DNA of 15,020 nucleotides from Oscillospiraceae bacterium (GTDB lineage: Bacteria; Bacillota; Clostridia; Oscillospirales; Oscillospiraceae), in assembly GCA_017378975.1 (NCBI GenBank), contig JAFNXT010000082.1:1-15020 (forward strand), given 5' to 3'. Shown piece by piece: positions 7,721-14,956 of the stretch; position 1 is the first letter of the stretch; each line of letters starts with the position of its first letter. The position numbers and the translations under genes are program-made. The notes under the pieces are model-generated. The model saw only the letters and a list, made by a program, of their open reading frames with translations, was not told the DNA's origin and made no database searches.

Positions 7721-8251
7721 TCACCCTTCCGTGTCCCGGGACTCCCCGTGGAGCACGGAGAACGCCTTGTCCAGATAGACCTTATGGGCCACGGCGATGA
7801 TGGCAGTCCGCAGAAGATCCTTAGGCTCCGTATGGTCCACGCCCACGGTGTCCAGCGTATCCTTCAGACCGAACACATAGAGCAGGATGTTCTCCAGCTC
7901 GTTGCAGAAATAATCATAGGCCCGTTGGGGCGTATACACCTGCTTCTGTAACCGGAACAGCAAACCGATATCCTCCATGGACAGCACACTTTTCCCCACA
8001 GCGATGAAGAACAGGTAGGCGATCTGCTCCCGATAGTACCGTTTCTTCACGGGATTGTGGACCAGACCCTTTTTCACATAATTTCGGATCATAGAGCCGG
8101 TGAACTCATTGCCACCGAGCTTCCGAACATAGTCTGTGATATAGTTTGCCGTCTGCTCCAGATATAATCCTACATCCGGGATCTCCTCATACCGGGGCAG
8201 ACCGAAGCTCCGGACCGACTCCAGGATCTGCGTCTTCGCCTTTGGATCCAT
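7721..8251 (-). CDS. DUF1836 domain protein, probable transcription regulator
   Basis: This protein has 176 residues. The start is the ATG at 8251 with AAGGAGG at 8260-8266, 8 nt upstream. An upstream alternative start would overlap the promoter. Landmarks of DUF1836 are LPRYEEIPDVGLYLEQ (residues 18-33), then SMIRNYVKKGLVHNPVKKRYY (residues 53-73) and REQIAYLFFI. The IRNYVKKGL...RYYREQIAYL pattern resembles a MerR-type winged helix, so DNA binding is likely but inferred. It is the first gene of an operon with the symporter. A 17-bp palindrome covers its -35 box, which fits autoregulation. The C-terminal half (residues 110-176) is probably the sensing or dimer part; no ligand motif is visible. 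Confidence 0.85.
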   Translation of the reverse strand: MDPKAKTQILESVRSFGLPRYEEIPDVGLYLEQTANYITDYVRKLGGNEFTGSMIRNYVKKGLVHNPVKKRYYREQIAYLFFIAVGKSVLSMEDIGLLFRLQKQVYTPQRAYDYFCNELENILLYVFGLKDTLDTVGVDHTEPKDLLRTAIIAVAHKVYLDKAFSVLHGESRDTEG

Positions 8252-8279
8252 AAACCCAGCCTCCTTCGCATTTTGGGTA

Positions 8280-8308
8280 ATCATACAACAAAAAAAGAAA
8301 AAGGTCAA
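8280..8308 (-). promoter_or_regulatory. Promoter of the DUF1836-symporter operon
   Basis: On the minus strand, TTGACC (8303-8308) and TATGAT (8280-8285) are separated by 17 bp of T-rich sequence. Transcription would begin about 20 nt before the AAGGAGG box of the DUF1836 gene. Confidence 0.82.
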
Positions 8309-8320
8309 GTTTCACTTGAC
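8304..8320. promoter_or_regulatory. 17-bp palindrome, candidate operator shared by divergent promoters
   Basis: GTCAAGT-TTC-ACTTGAC is a perfect 7-3-7 inverted repeat. Its left arm contains most of the minus-strand -35 box and its right arm most of the plus-strand -35 box. A dimeric repressor bound here would occlude both promoters. The adjacent DUF1836 protein is the obvious candidate binder (inference). Confidence 0.72.
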
Positions 8321-8344
8321 GTATCGGGGAAAGGAATGTATCAT
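8316..8344 (+). promoter_or_regulatory. Promoter of the degV-like gene
   Basis: TTGACG (8316-8321) and TATCAT (8339-8344) are separated by 17 bp, facing away from the DUF1836 promoter. The leader to the ATG at 8387 would be about 36 nt. Confidence 0.8.
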
Positions 8345-8386
8345 ATCCTGTATAAGGCTTTCCGATACCCTATGGAGGTACTACCT

Positions 8387-9229
8387 ATGACATATAAACT
8401 GATCGCCGACTCCTCCGCCGACCTGTTCACTCTGCCCGGCATAGAGATGGTCAGCGTGCCCATGAAGATCATCACCAACGAAAAAGAATACGTCGATGAC
8501 GCTCGACTGGATGTGGCCGCCATGGTGGCGGACCTGCGGACCGTCAAGGGCAAGACCGGCACCTCCTGCCCCAATATGCAGGACTGGCTGGACGCCTTCG
8601 ACGGCGGCGACCGGATCTTCGCCGTGACCATCACCAGCAACCTCTCCGGATCCTGGGCCTCCTGCGTCCAGGCGGCACGGGACTATGAGGAATCCCATCC
8701 CGGTGCCCGTGTGAAGGTGATCGACAGTCTCTCCGCCGGACCGGAGCTGGCCCTGCTCCTGCAAAAGCTCCACCGGTGGATCGGCGAGGGCAAAGACTTC
8801 GACCGGATGTGCGCCGACATCGATACATATATGGGCCATACCCACCTGTCCTTCGCGCTGGAGTCCCTGACCAATCTGGCCCGGAACGGCCGGGTGAGCC
8901 CTGCGGTCGCCAAGATCGCCGGGGTACTGGGCATCCGCCTGATCGGCGTGGCCTCCGCCGAAGGCACCCTGGAGCCTCTGCATAAGATCCGTGGCGAGAA
9001 AAAGGCGATCCAGGCCCTGTATCAGGATATGCTGGACCGGAACTACGCCGGCGGTCAGGTCCGGATCTGCCACTGCTTCAACCTCACCGCCGCCGAGACC
9101 CTCCGGGAACTGATCCACGCCGACTTCCCCAACGCCCCGGTGGCCATCGACGCTACCCACGGCCTTTGCAGCTTCTACGCCGAACAGGGCGGTATGCTGG
9201 TGGGCTACGAAGACAAGGACGCCCAATGA
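8387..9229 (+). CDS. DegV family (FakB-like) fatty-acid-binding protein
   Basis: This 280-residue protein is the usual DegV length. The ATG at 8387 has GGAGGT 7 nt upstream; longer in-frame starts run back through the promoter. DegV/FakB proteins hold a fatty acid in a deep pocket and present it to the kinase FakA to make acyl-phosphate for phospholipids. Family marks are YKLIADSSADL (residues 3-13), GTSCPN (residues 58-63, replacing the usual TSQPS while keeping Thr59 and Ser60), ITSNLSGSW (residues 82-90), VIDSLSAG (residues 111-118) and NLARNGRVS (residues 163-171). His258 in DATHG probably matches the conserved C-terminal His. No fakA is nearby. The shared promoter region suggests co-control with the DUF1836-symporter operon. 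Confidence 0.93.
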   Translation: MTYKLIADSSADLFTLPGIEMVSVPMKIITNEKEYVDDARLDVAAMVADLRTVKGKTGTSCPNMQDWLDAFDGGDRIFAVTITSNLSGSWASCVQAARDYEESHPGARVKVIDSLSAGPELALLLQKLHRWIGEGKDFDRMCADIDTYMGHTHLSFALESLTNLARNGRVSPAVAKIAGVLGIRLIGVASAEGTLEPLHKIRGEKKAIQALYQDMLDRNYAGGQVRICHCFNLTAAETLRELIHADFPNAPVAIDATHGLCSFYAEQGGMLVGYEDKDAQ

Positions 9230-9233
9230 TCCC

Positions 9234-9319
9234 AAAAAGGGACTGTAAAAAACCTGTCATCCCGTAAGAGCCCCACGGGGCCCACACAGCGATGACAAGG
9301 TTTTTTACAGTCCCTTTTT
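9234..9319 (+). terminator. Very long hairpin terminator behind the degV-like gene
   Basis: The left arm is 9234-9261 and the right arm 9291-9319, pairing almost fully with one bulged A. The core (GCCCC-AC-GGGGC) can pair again. Both outer edges are A/T runs, so it could terminate in both directions. The 86-bp size exceeds a normal intrinsic terminator, so it may also be a dispersed palindromic repeat. Confidence 0.8.
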
Positions 9320-9354
9320 CGTGTGCCCCTTCCGGACCCCTCCCAGTATTTGTC

Positions 9355-9383
9355 TTGCAATATGAACAGCCCATCTATATAAT
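9355..9383 (+). promoter_or_regulatory. Promoter of the DUF4855 protein gene
   Basis: TTGCAA (9355-9360) and a perfect TATAAT (9378-9383) are separated by 17 bp. The leader is about 40 nt and contains AAGGAGG at 9415-9421. Confidence 0.75.
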
Positions 9384-9428
9384 ATGTACATATCATGCAG
9401 ATCTCACAGGAAACAAGGAGGAGACCAC

Positions 9429-12400
9429 ATGAAACTGCGCTTCCAACGCACGTTCAGTCTGTTGCTGTCGTTGACGCTGGTACTTTCTTTGGGGTCCGTC
9501 CCCGGTGTCGCCGCCACCACGTCCTCTGTGTCCGCCCCCAACGTGGCGGCAGGCAAGTCCGTAGCCTTTTTCGGCGGTGACCAGCACACCACCGACGGCG
9601 ATTACGACACTGCCGCCGTCACGGCAGGCCTGTCGGTCCTGACGGATGGCGTGGCGGACTCGCCCAAGTGGTGGATCAACAACGGTAACCCCTATATCGC
9701 TCTGAAACGCTCCGTGATCCCCGGCCCCTACCTGTTCTCTGTGGATCTGGGCGACAGCTATCAGACCCGGCAGGTGTCCATCTACTGTTACAGCCGTCCG
9801 GCATGGAACATCCAGCCTCCGGATCAGGTGCAGTTCACCGTGTCCTCTGACGGGAACGGCTGGCAGACCCTTGGCACCGTCCCCCTGACGCAGGCCACGC
9901 CCCATCGGGTGACGGATCCGGCTTATTCCGGCAATGAAGCCATCGTGGACATCTGGGAGTTCACCCTGACCGTGGAAGGCACGGGCCGCTACGTCCGGGC
10001 CGGTCTTTCCGCCAATGCGGAGGGTCTCATCGGCGTGGGCGAGATCGAAGTCTACGGACAAAAGGCCCCCACACTGCTGACCAAGGGTGCCGCCATCACC
10101 TGGTTCGGACACGGCACCGAGGTGGGATCTGATGCTAACTGGGGCGCCGCCGCAGTGGAAGCCGGTCTGTCGGTCCTGACCGACGGCGTGGGCAACTCCC
10201 CCAACTGGTGGGTCAACGGCGGCAATCCCAACATCGGTCTGAAGAACGAGGTCCTGCCCGGGCCCTACGGCTTCAATTTGGATCTGGGAGGTCCCAGCTC
10301 CCTCAGCCGGGTCAGCACCTATTTCTACAGCCGCACGGACTGGGGCGTGGATGCTCCGGACGCGGTGACCTACAGCATCTCCAATGACGGTCTGAAATGG
10401 ACCGCGCTTGGCACCGTCACCAAGTCCGCCGCTACCCAGACGGTGCTGACGGACGACCGGAACCCCGACGCCCAGAAGCCCACGATCTACACCTTCACCC
10501 ACCTGTGCGATCCGGTGGACGCCCGATATGTGAAAGTCACCTTCGGCACCAACGCAGTGGGGCTGATCGGTCTGCAGGAGATCCAGGCCTACGGCGTGAA
10601 GAAGACCGTCACCAACCTCGCCCTCGGCAAGATGACCGGCACCGGCAACTACACCTATCAGGTCACCGGCGGCGGCACCGGATACGAGTCCACCGGCACC
10701 ACAAAGCCCAACGGCGACCGCTACACCGTCACCGAAGTGGAGCAGAGCTCCGCGTCCCGTCTGACAGACGGCACCATCATCAACGCCTCCCAGACCACTT
10801 ATCCCTCCAACTGGGCTTCCCAGACATGGAACAGCACCGGCACCATCATGAGCAAGTATCTGCAGATCTACCGCAACGACTCCCGTATCATCACGCTGGA
10901 TCTGGGAGCCCTGCGGAACATCACCGGCATCCGGATGCACTTCGGTGCGCAGGAGAGCATGGGCTTCTATATGCCCACCAACGTGACCTACTATCTGTCG
11001 GAGAACGGCACGGATTTCTATGAGGCAGCAGACGTGTGGAACTACCAGTCCACCGCCGATGCCAACGATGCCAACATCTCCGGCACCGGTATGCGCCACG
11101 CGTGGTACAGCGCCAGCGGCATCAGCTACAACGCCCGGTATGTGAAGATCATTTTCCCGGTGAACGTCTACATCCTCACCGACGAGCTTCAGGTATGGGG
11201 CTGTGAGGCGCTGTCCACCGCCGCCCCGGCGCTGGATACCTGTCCGAAATACGATCCGCTGGAAAAATACGTGGGCCACTTCGCCGATGCCGTCCAGAGC
11301 GGCGGTGTGCGGAACGAGTTCATGGCCTACTGCGGCTGGTACGTCAATTCCGACGGCTCCGAGGTCTACAACACCTACAAGACCGTGAAGGAATACATGA
11401 CCTCCATCGCCTACATCGATGAGAGCGGCGTACCTCAGGACTGGCTCTTCGACGATCACACGGTCATGGGCCACTACTACACCTCCGGCGGCACCTTCAA
11501 CGCCTATAAGGCCGGATACACCGACGGCAAATACTACGCCGATCAGGACGACTGGTACGAATGGCTGTGCTACGCCTTCGGCAAGGATGCCAAGGGCAAC
11601 GACCTGAGCTACGAAGGCAACTCCCTGATCAATCTGGAAGCGCTGGAGGAGGCCACCCGGATCGCCAAGGAGACTCTGGACGATCCAGACTACAAGGTGG
11701 GCGTGAAGCTGGTCCTGTTCCCGGCGGTGGAATACCAGCAGGATTGGGGCTACATCGACGGTCAGCACATCGACTTCACGATCTCCGGCTGTGGTTCTCA
11801 GGAAAAAGCCCTCGAAAACCGGGCCAAGGCTTACCGTTGGTACATCGATCAGGCGGTGGCCATGTGGGAAGCGGCAGACTTCGAGCATCTGGAGCTGACG
11901 GGCTTCTACTACTACGAAGAAACGATCCACGAGTCCACGGACCGGATCGCCAAGGCCGCCACACAGGCCCTGACGGACATCGTCCACACCCATGTCACCC
12001 CCACCACCAACACCAAGCCCGCCTTCGACAGCCGGGTGGGCGGTCGGCTGTACATCTATCAGCTTCCCTTCTACCAGTCCGAGGGCTACTGGAACTGGGC
12101 GGAATACGGCTTCGACTACGCCCTGATGCAGCCCAACTACTCCTTCTACGATATGTACACCCTGATCCAGTTGAAGGAGTGCGCCGACCTGTGTACCTAC
12201 TACGGTCTCGGTATGCAGATGGAGTTCGGCGGCACCGCCAGCACCGCTTACCATCAGAAGTTCGAGGATTACCTGAACTACGGCAAGGAATACGGCTACC
12301 AAAGCGCCGTGGTCTCCTGGTACATGAGCACTTGGGGCTGTTACTCCATGGCTTATAACAGCAACGGCACCCGGTATCTGTACGACATGGTCTACGACTT

Positions 12401-13523
12401 CGTCAAGGGCCAGACGATCCCCACCTGTCAGCATCCGGTCCATGGCACCAACGGACGCTGTACCACCTGCGCCGCGGAAGTTGGCCACAACTTCGAAAAC
12501 GGCACCTGCGCCGGATGTGGTGCCGCCGACTCCAACGCCGTGACCGACCCCGGTCTGACGCTGAACTATCCCACCCTGTCCTTCGAGGACGAGATCATCT
12601 ACAACGTCTACTTCTCCGTGAAGGATATGACCTCCGTGGTGGAGCTGGGCCTGATGGTCCTGCCGAAGATGGACCAGAACGCCACCATCGCTGACGCTGT
12701 GGCTCTGGTGCCCGGCTATGTCACCAACGGTGTGGTCTACCTTGCCAAGTCCGAGGGCATCCCCGCCGCCAACATGGGCGATACCCTGTACTTCAAGGTC
12801 TACGCCAAGCTGACTGACGGTAGCTATGCTTACTCCACCGCCGGCGGCTACAACGCCAAGGCTTACGCCAACTCCATCCTGAAGGGCGAGAACTCCGCTG
12901 AGATGAAGTCCCTGGTGGTCTCCATGCTGAACTACGGCGCGGAAGCCCAGAAGTTCTTCGACCATAACGTGGATAAGCTGGTGAACAACGCCCTGACTGC
13001 CGAGCTGCAGGCGCTGGTCAAGGCCTACGACACCACCATGATGGATGCCATCGTCAAGGCCGATTCCAGCAAGACCACCAACTTCGTCCGTGTGAACTCC
13101 AACTTCCGTCAGCTCTATCCCTCCGTGTCCTTCGACGGTGCCTTCGCGATCAACTTCTACTGTATGCCCGCGATCGCTGTGGATGGGGACATGACCCTGT
13201 ACTACTGGGATATGGACACCATGGCCAGCGTGGACAAGCTGACCACCGGCAACGCCACCGGTTCCATGGTCATGGAGCCCACCAACGGCATGTACTGGGG
13301 CCAGGTGGCAGGCATCGCCGCCAAGGAGATGGACAAGACCTACTACGTGTCCTGCGTCTTCGAGTCTAACGGCGAGACCGTCACCACCGGCGTGATCCCC
13401 TACAGCCTCGGCAAGTACTGCTCCGACAAGGCCGCCGCTGACGGTGATGCTCAGCAGAACTTTGCCCAAGCCACCGCCGTGTATGGCTACTACGCCAAGA
13501 ACTACTTCGCATCCATCGCATAA
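9429..13523 (+). CDS. Secreted multidomain protein: three discoidin-like domains plus DUF4855
   Basis: This protein has 1364 residues; the ATG at 9429 is 7 nt after AAGGAGG. Residues 1-29 are a signal peptide (cleavage near GVAA). Two closely related F5/8 type C-like (discoidin) domains at about 38-210 and 220-389 share AGLSVLTDGV, WWINNGNP/WWVNGGNP and PGPYxFxxDLG; a diverged third spans about 395-592 (NLALGK, LTDGT, ITLDLG). Residues about 610-995 match DUF4855 (FMAYCGWYV, GFYYYEETIH, LPFYQSEGYWNW, GFDYALMQPNYSFYD, YGLGMQMEFGG), probably a TIM-barrel-like glycan-active fold; Glu830, Glu831 and Glu932 are candidate acids (inference). Residues 1000-1030 form a Cys/His knuckle. Residues 1040-1364 are a two-part domain ending VYGYYAKNYF, of a type I associate with secreted Oscillospirales proteins. 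No LPxTG or C-terminal helix is seen, so it is probably released or non-covalently held. Confidence 0.9.
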   Translation: MKLRFQRTFSLLLSLTLVLSLGSVPGVAATTSSVSAPNVAAGKSVAFFGGDQHTTDGDYDTAAVTAGLSVLTDGVADSPKWWINNGNPYIALKRSVIPGPYLFSVDLGDSYQTRQVSIYCYSRPAWNIQPPDQVQFTVSSDGNGWQTLGTVPLTQATPHRVTDPAYSGNEAIVDIWEFTLTVEGTGRYVRAGLSANAEGLIGVGEIEVYGQKAPTLLTKGAAITWFGHGTEVGSDANWGAAAVEAGLSVLTDGVGNSPNWWVNGGNPNIGLKNEVLPGPYGFNLDLGGPSSLSRVSTYFYSRTDWGVDAPDAVTYSISNDGLKWTALGTVTKSAATQTVLTDDRNPDAQKPTIYTFTHLCDPVDARYVKVTFGTNAVGLIGLQEIQAYGVKKTVTNLALGKMTGTGNYTYQVTGGGTGYESTGTTKPNGDRYTVTEVEQSSASRLTDGTIINASQTTYPSNWASQTWNSTGTIMSKYLQIYRNDSRIITLDLGALRNITGIRMHFGAQESMGFYMPTNVTYYLSENGTDFYEAADVWNYQSTADANDANISGTGMRHAWYSASGISYNARYVKIIFPVNVYILTDELQVWGCEALSTAAPALDTCPKYDPLEKYVGHFADAVQSGGVRNEFMAYCGWYVNSDGSEVYNTYKTVKEYMTSIAYIDESGVPQDWLFDDHTVMGHYYTSGGTFNAYKAGYTDGKYYADQDDWYEWLCYAFGKDAKGNDLSYEGNSLINLEALEEATRIAKETLDDPDYKVGVKLVLFPAVEYQQDWGYIDGQHIDFTISGCGSQEKALENRAKAYRWYIDQAVAMWEAADFEHLELTGFYYYEETIHESTDRIAKAATQALTDIVHTHVTPTTNTKPAFDSRVGGRLYIYQLPFYQSEGYWNWAEYGFDYALMQPNYSFYDMYTLIQLKECADLCTYYGLGMQMEFGGTASTAYHQKFEDYLNYGKEYGYQSAVVSWYMSTWGCYSMAYNSNGTRYLYDMVYDFVKGQTIPTCQHPVHGTNGRCTTCAAEVGHNFENGTCAGCGAADSNAVTDPGLTLNYPTLSFEDEIIYNVYFSVKDMTSVVELGLMVLPKMDQNATIADAVALVPGYVTNGVVYLAKSEGIPAANMGDTLYFKVYAKLTDGSYAYSTAGGYNAKAYANSILKGENSAEMKSLVVSMLNYGAEAQKFFDHNVDKLVNNALTAELQALVKAYDTTMMDAIVKADSSKTTNFVRVNSNFRQLYPSVSFDGAFAINFYCMPAIAVDGDMTLYYWDMDTMASVDKLTTGNATGSMVMEPTNGMYWGQVAGIAAKEMDKTYYVSCVFESNGETVTTGVIPYSLGKYCSDKAAADGDAQQNFAQATAVYGYYAKNYFASIA

Positions 13524-13530
13524 GCCAAAC

Positions 13531-13560
13531 GCCCGTCCGGCACAAGCCGGACGGGCATCT
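13531..13560 (+). terminator. Terminator of the DUF4855 protein gene
   Basis: Perfect 11-bp GC-rich arms (13531-13541 and 13546-13556) enclose the loop ACAA. They start 7 nt after the stop codon and are followed by ATCTTTC. Confidence 0.88.
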
Positions 13561-13570
13561 TTCACTGTAG

Positions 13571-13629
13571 GGGAGGGTCACTTGTCAAGTGTAACATGGT
13601 ATACACCAGTGTAAGGACATGGTATACAA
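13571..13629 (+). repeat. Left end of the insertion sequence with doubled inner repeats
   Basis: The end holds GGGAGGGTCA, then AGTGTAACATGGTATACA (13589-13606), then GTGTAAGGACATGGTATACA (13609-13628). The inner copy matches the inner copy at the right end at 18 of 20 positions. The outer copy lacks about 3 bp relative to its right-end partner. A CACTTG-T-CAAGTG palindrome lies at 13579-13591. Confidence 0.75.
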
Positions 13630-13630
13630 T

Positions 13631-14776
13631 TTACAGCCTTGCGATAAATCGGTGAATAAGTTGGCCATTCTCGGTATTGAACTCAGCTATTTTGAAGTTC
13701 CGATAACAGGCGATAAACCTTTCACCGTCAGGGCTTGGACGAAATTCGATGTACTGATCTATCATCGTTTCACTAAGATAGATCTGCCATTTGTCGAACC
13801 GCACATAGCCCCAGTTGTTTACCTTGATCACATGGTATTCCCCACCATATTCGTATCGTTCTGTTTTTTCTTTGTATTCTCTTTGGCTTGGCTCATACAC
13901 TTCTCCCGGCCGTTTCATGCCCAATGCTTCATGGGGCCGGAGATTATTATACTTGTCACGCCAGATACAAAACTTGTTTTTTGCATCCTCGATATCGGCT
14001 ATCGCCGTGTGCTCCAACAGTTCCTGCTTCATCGTTCTGTGGAAGCGCTCTATTTTCCCTTGCGTCTGAGGATGCTTGATGCGCCCGTGGATGGGCAAGA
14101 CATCCAGATCCATGAGCCACCGTTCGAATTGGGTATATCCCTTCCGAAAACCGGCAAACTGCGCTCCATTGTCAGAAAGTATGGTATCCGGTAGCCCAAA
14201 CTCCCGAAAAGCTTCCGTAAACACGGGGATCACCACATTTGCCGTACCTAAATGGGGCGCGATCCTGATAGCAAAGCGGGAATGATCGTCGATGATATCC
14301 AGCGGATAACAGTACCGTCCGTCACCCATACGGAACTCTCCTTTGAAATCCGCTTGCCACATCTGATTACACAGCGCTTTCTCGAAGCGAGTGAAGGGTT
14401 GACGTTTTTGAGACTCTTCGGGGCTGATGCAGCCGTATCGGTTGAGGATGTTATTGACTGTTTTGGCGCAGGGGATATTCGCATGCCCCTCCGTCAGAAG
14501 GACTTCCCGGATCGTTCTTGCGCCCCATCCAGGGTTGTCAGCTCTTACCGCAAGGATGAGCCGCTCTATCTCCTCCGGTGTCCTGGATGGACTTGTATGA
14601 GGCCGTCGGCTCCTGTCGGTCAAGGGCTGGCACTTTGTGTGCCGTTCTACCCATTTGAGTCCGGTACGGCGTGTAATGCCGAACTCGCGGCAGAGGGCGC
14701 TGAAGTTGTTACAGGACATGGCTGCTTGTGCAAATTCTCTTCTTTGATCTTCCACAGTTCTACACTCCCATGGCAT
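13631..14776 (-). CDS. IS481 family transposase
   Basis: This protein has 381 residues, starting at the ATG at 14776 (MPWECRTVEDQRR), since many IS481 transposases begin MPWK. AAGGAG lies 9 nt upstream; an ATG 24 nt earlier lacks a site. It catalyses DNA cutting and joining at the element's ends. An N-terminal helix-turn-helix (residues 16-43, LCREFGITRRTGLKW) is followed by the basic stretch TDRSRRPHTSPSRTP. The integrase core carries Asp143 (WQADFKG), Asp202 (LSDNGAQF) and Glu243 (HPQTQGKIERFHR), the expected DDE triad. The tail contains NNLRPHEALG and YEPSQREY. All catalytic residues are present and there is no frameshift, so the enzyme is probably intact. The family is close to IS3-type integrase cores, but length and motifs favour IS481. 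Confidence 0.9.
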   Translation of the reverse strand: MPWECRTVEDQRREFAQAAMSCNNFSALCREFGITRRTGLKWVERHTKCQPLTDRSRRPHTSPSRTPEEIERLILAVRADNPGWGARTIREVLLTEGHANIPCAKTVNNILNRYGCISPEESQKRQPFTRFEKALCNQMWQADFKGEFRMGDGRYCYPLDIIDDHSRFAIRIAPHLGTANVVIPVFTEAFREFGLPDTILSDNGAQFAGFRKGYTQFERWLMDLDVLPIHGRIKHPQTQGKIERFHRTMKQELLEHTAIADIEDAKNKFCIWRDKYNNLRPHEALGMKRPGEVYEPSQREYKEKTERYEYGGEYHVIKVNNWGYVRFDKWQIYLSETMIDQYIEFRPSPDGERFIACYRNFKIAEFNTENGQLIHRFIARL

Positions 14777-14813
14777 CTGATAACACTCCTTTTGTGTCAT
14801 TTTTGATGCCTTT

Positions 14814-14843
14814 ATTCTACTGCAAAACTGTATACTATGTCAT
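14814..14843 (-). promoter_or_regulatory. Transposase promoter overlapping the IS end
   Basis: On the minus strand ATGACA (14838-14843) and TAGAAT (14814-14819) are separated by 18 bp. The -35 lies inside the terminal repeat, so transposase binding at its own end could repress transcription. Confidence 0.55.
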
Positions 14844-14891
14844 TACACACTTGTATACCATGTTATTACACTGTACATCACTGACCCTCCC
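14828..14891 (-). repeat. Right end of the insertion sequence with doubled inner repeats
   Basis: Read on the minus strand this gives GGGAGGGTCA, AGTGTAATAACATGGTATAC, then GTGTAATGACATAGTATACA (14829-14848). It mirrors the left end. The innermost copy also carries the -35 box of the transposase promoter. Confidence 0.78.
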
Positions 14892-14956
14892 TTCACGGTC
14901 CGTCAGGACCGTGCATTGGTACCCCGTCGCATTCCGGGATCCTTCGGATCCCGGAC
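14892..14956. repeat. Hairpin-rich spacer between two IS ends
   Basis: Two perfect inverted repeats occur. One has 8-bp arms at 14894-14901 and 14906-14913. The other has 9-bp arms at 14934-14942 and 14946-14954 with loop TTC, extended by CCCGT (14923-14927) pairing with ACGGG (14955-14959). There is no coding frame of note. Confidence 0.7.

Larger units (their letters stand above)
13571..14891 (-). mobile_element. IS481-type insertion sequence, about 1.3 kb
   Basis: A single transposase gene fills the element, flanked by related ends in inverted orientation. Outermost is GGGAGGGTCA (13571-13580), inverted at 14882-14891. Inside it each end carries two copies of an AGTGTAA...CATGGTATACA repeat. 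Base composition is visibly lower in GC than the neighbours. No target duplication is certain; TTCAC occurs at 13561-13565 and 14892-14896, but the exact boundaries are not fixed. Confidence 0.78.

Noticed and set aside
6581..7951. A 456-codon plus-strand open frame rich in His and Gln
   Set aside because: It is antisense to the symporter and the DUF1836 gene, which are both clear families. It has no start signals.
9393..13565. A 1390-codon open frame antisense to the DUF4855 protein gene
   Set aside because: It is a codon-bias shadow: the sense gene hardly uses the codons whose complements are stops. The frame has no domain, no promoter, and begins inside the terminator region.
13579..13591. 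CACTTG-T-CAAGTG palindrome as a second site for the regulator of 8304-8320
   Set aside because: The half-sites are arranged in the opposite order and spacing (11-13 bp total against 17 bp), and the site lies inside the IS end. Similarity is probably chance.
13619..14806. Plus-strand open frames of 191 and 184 codons across the IS
   Set aside because: They are antisense to an intact transposase with its DDE residues, and no domain is recognisable in them.
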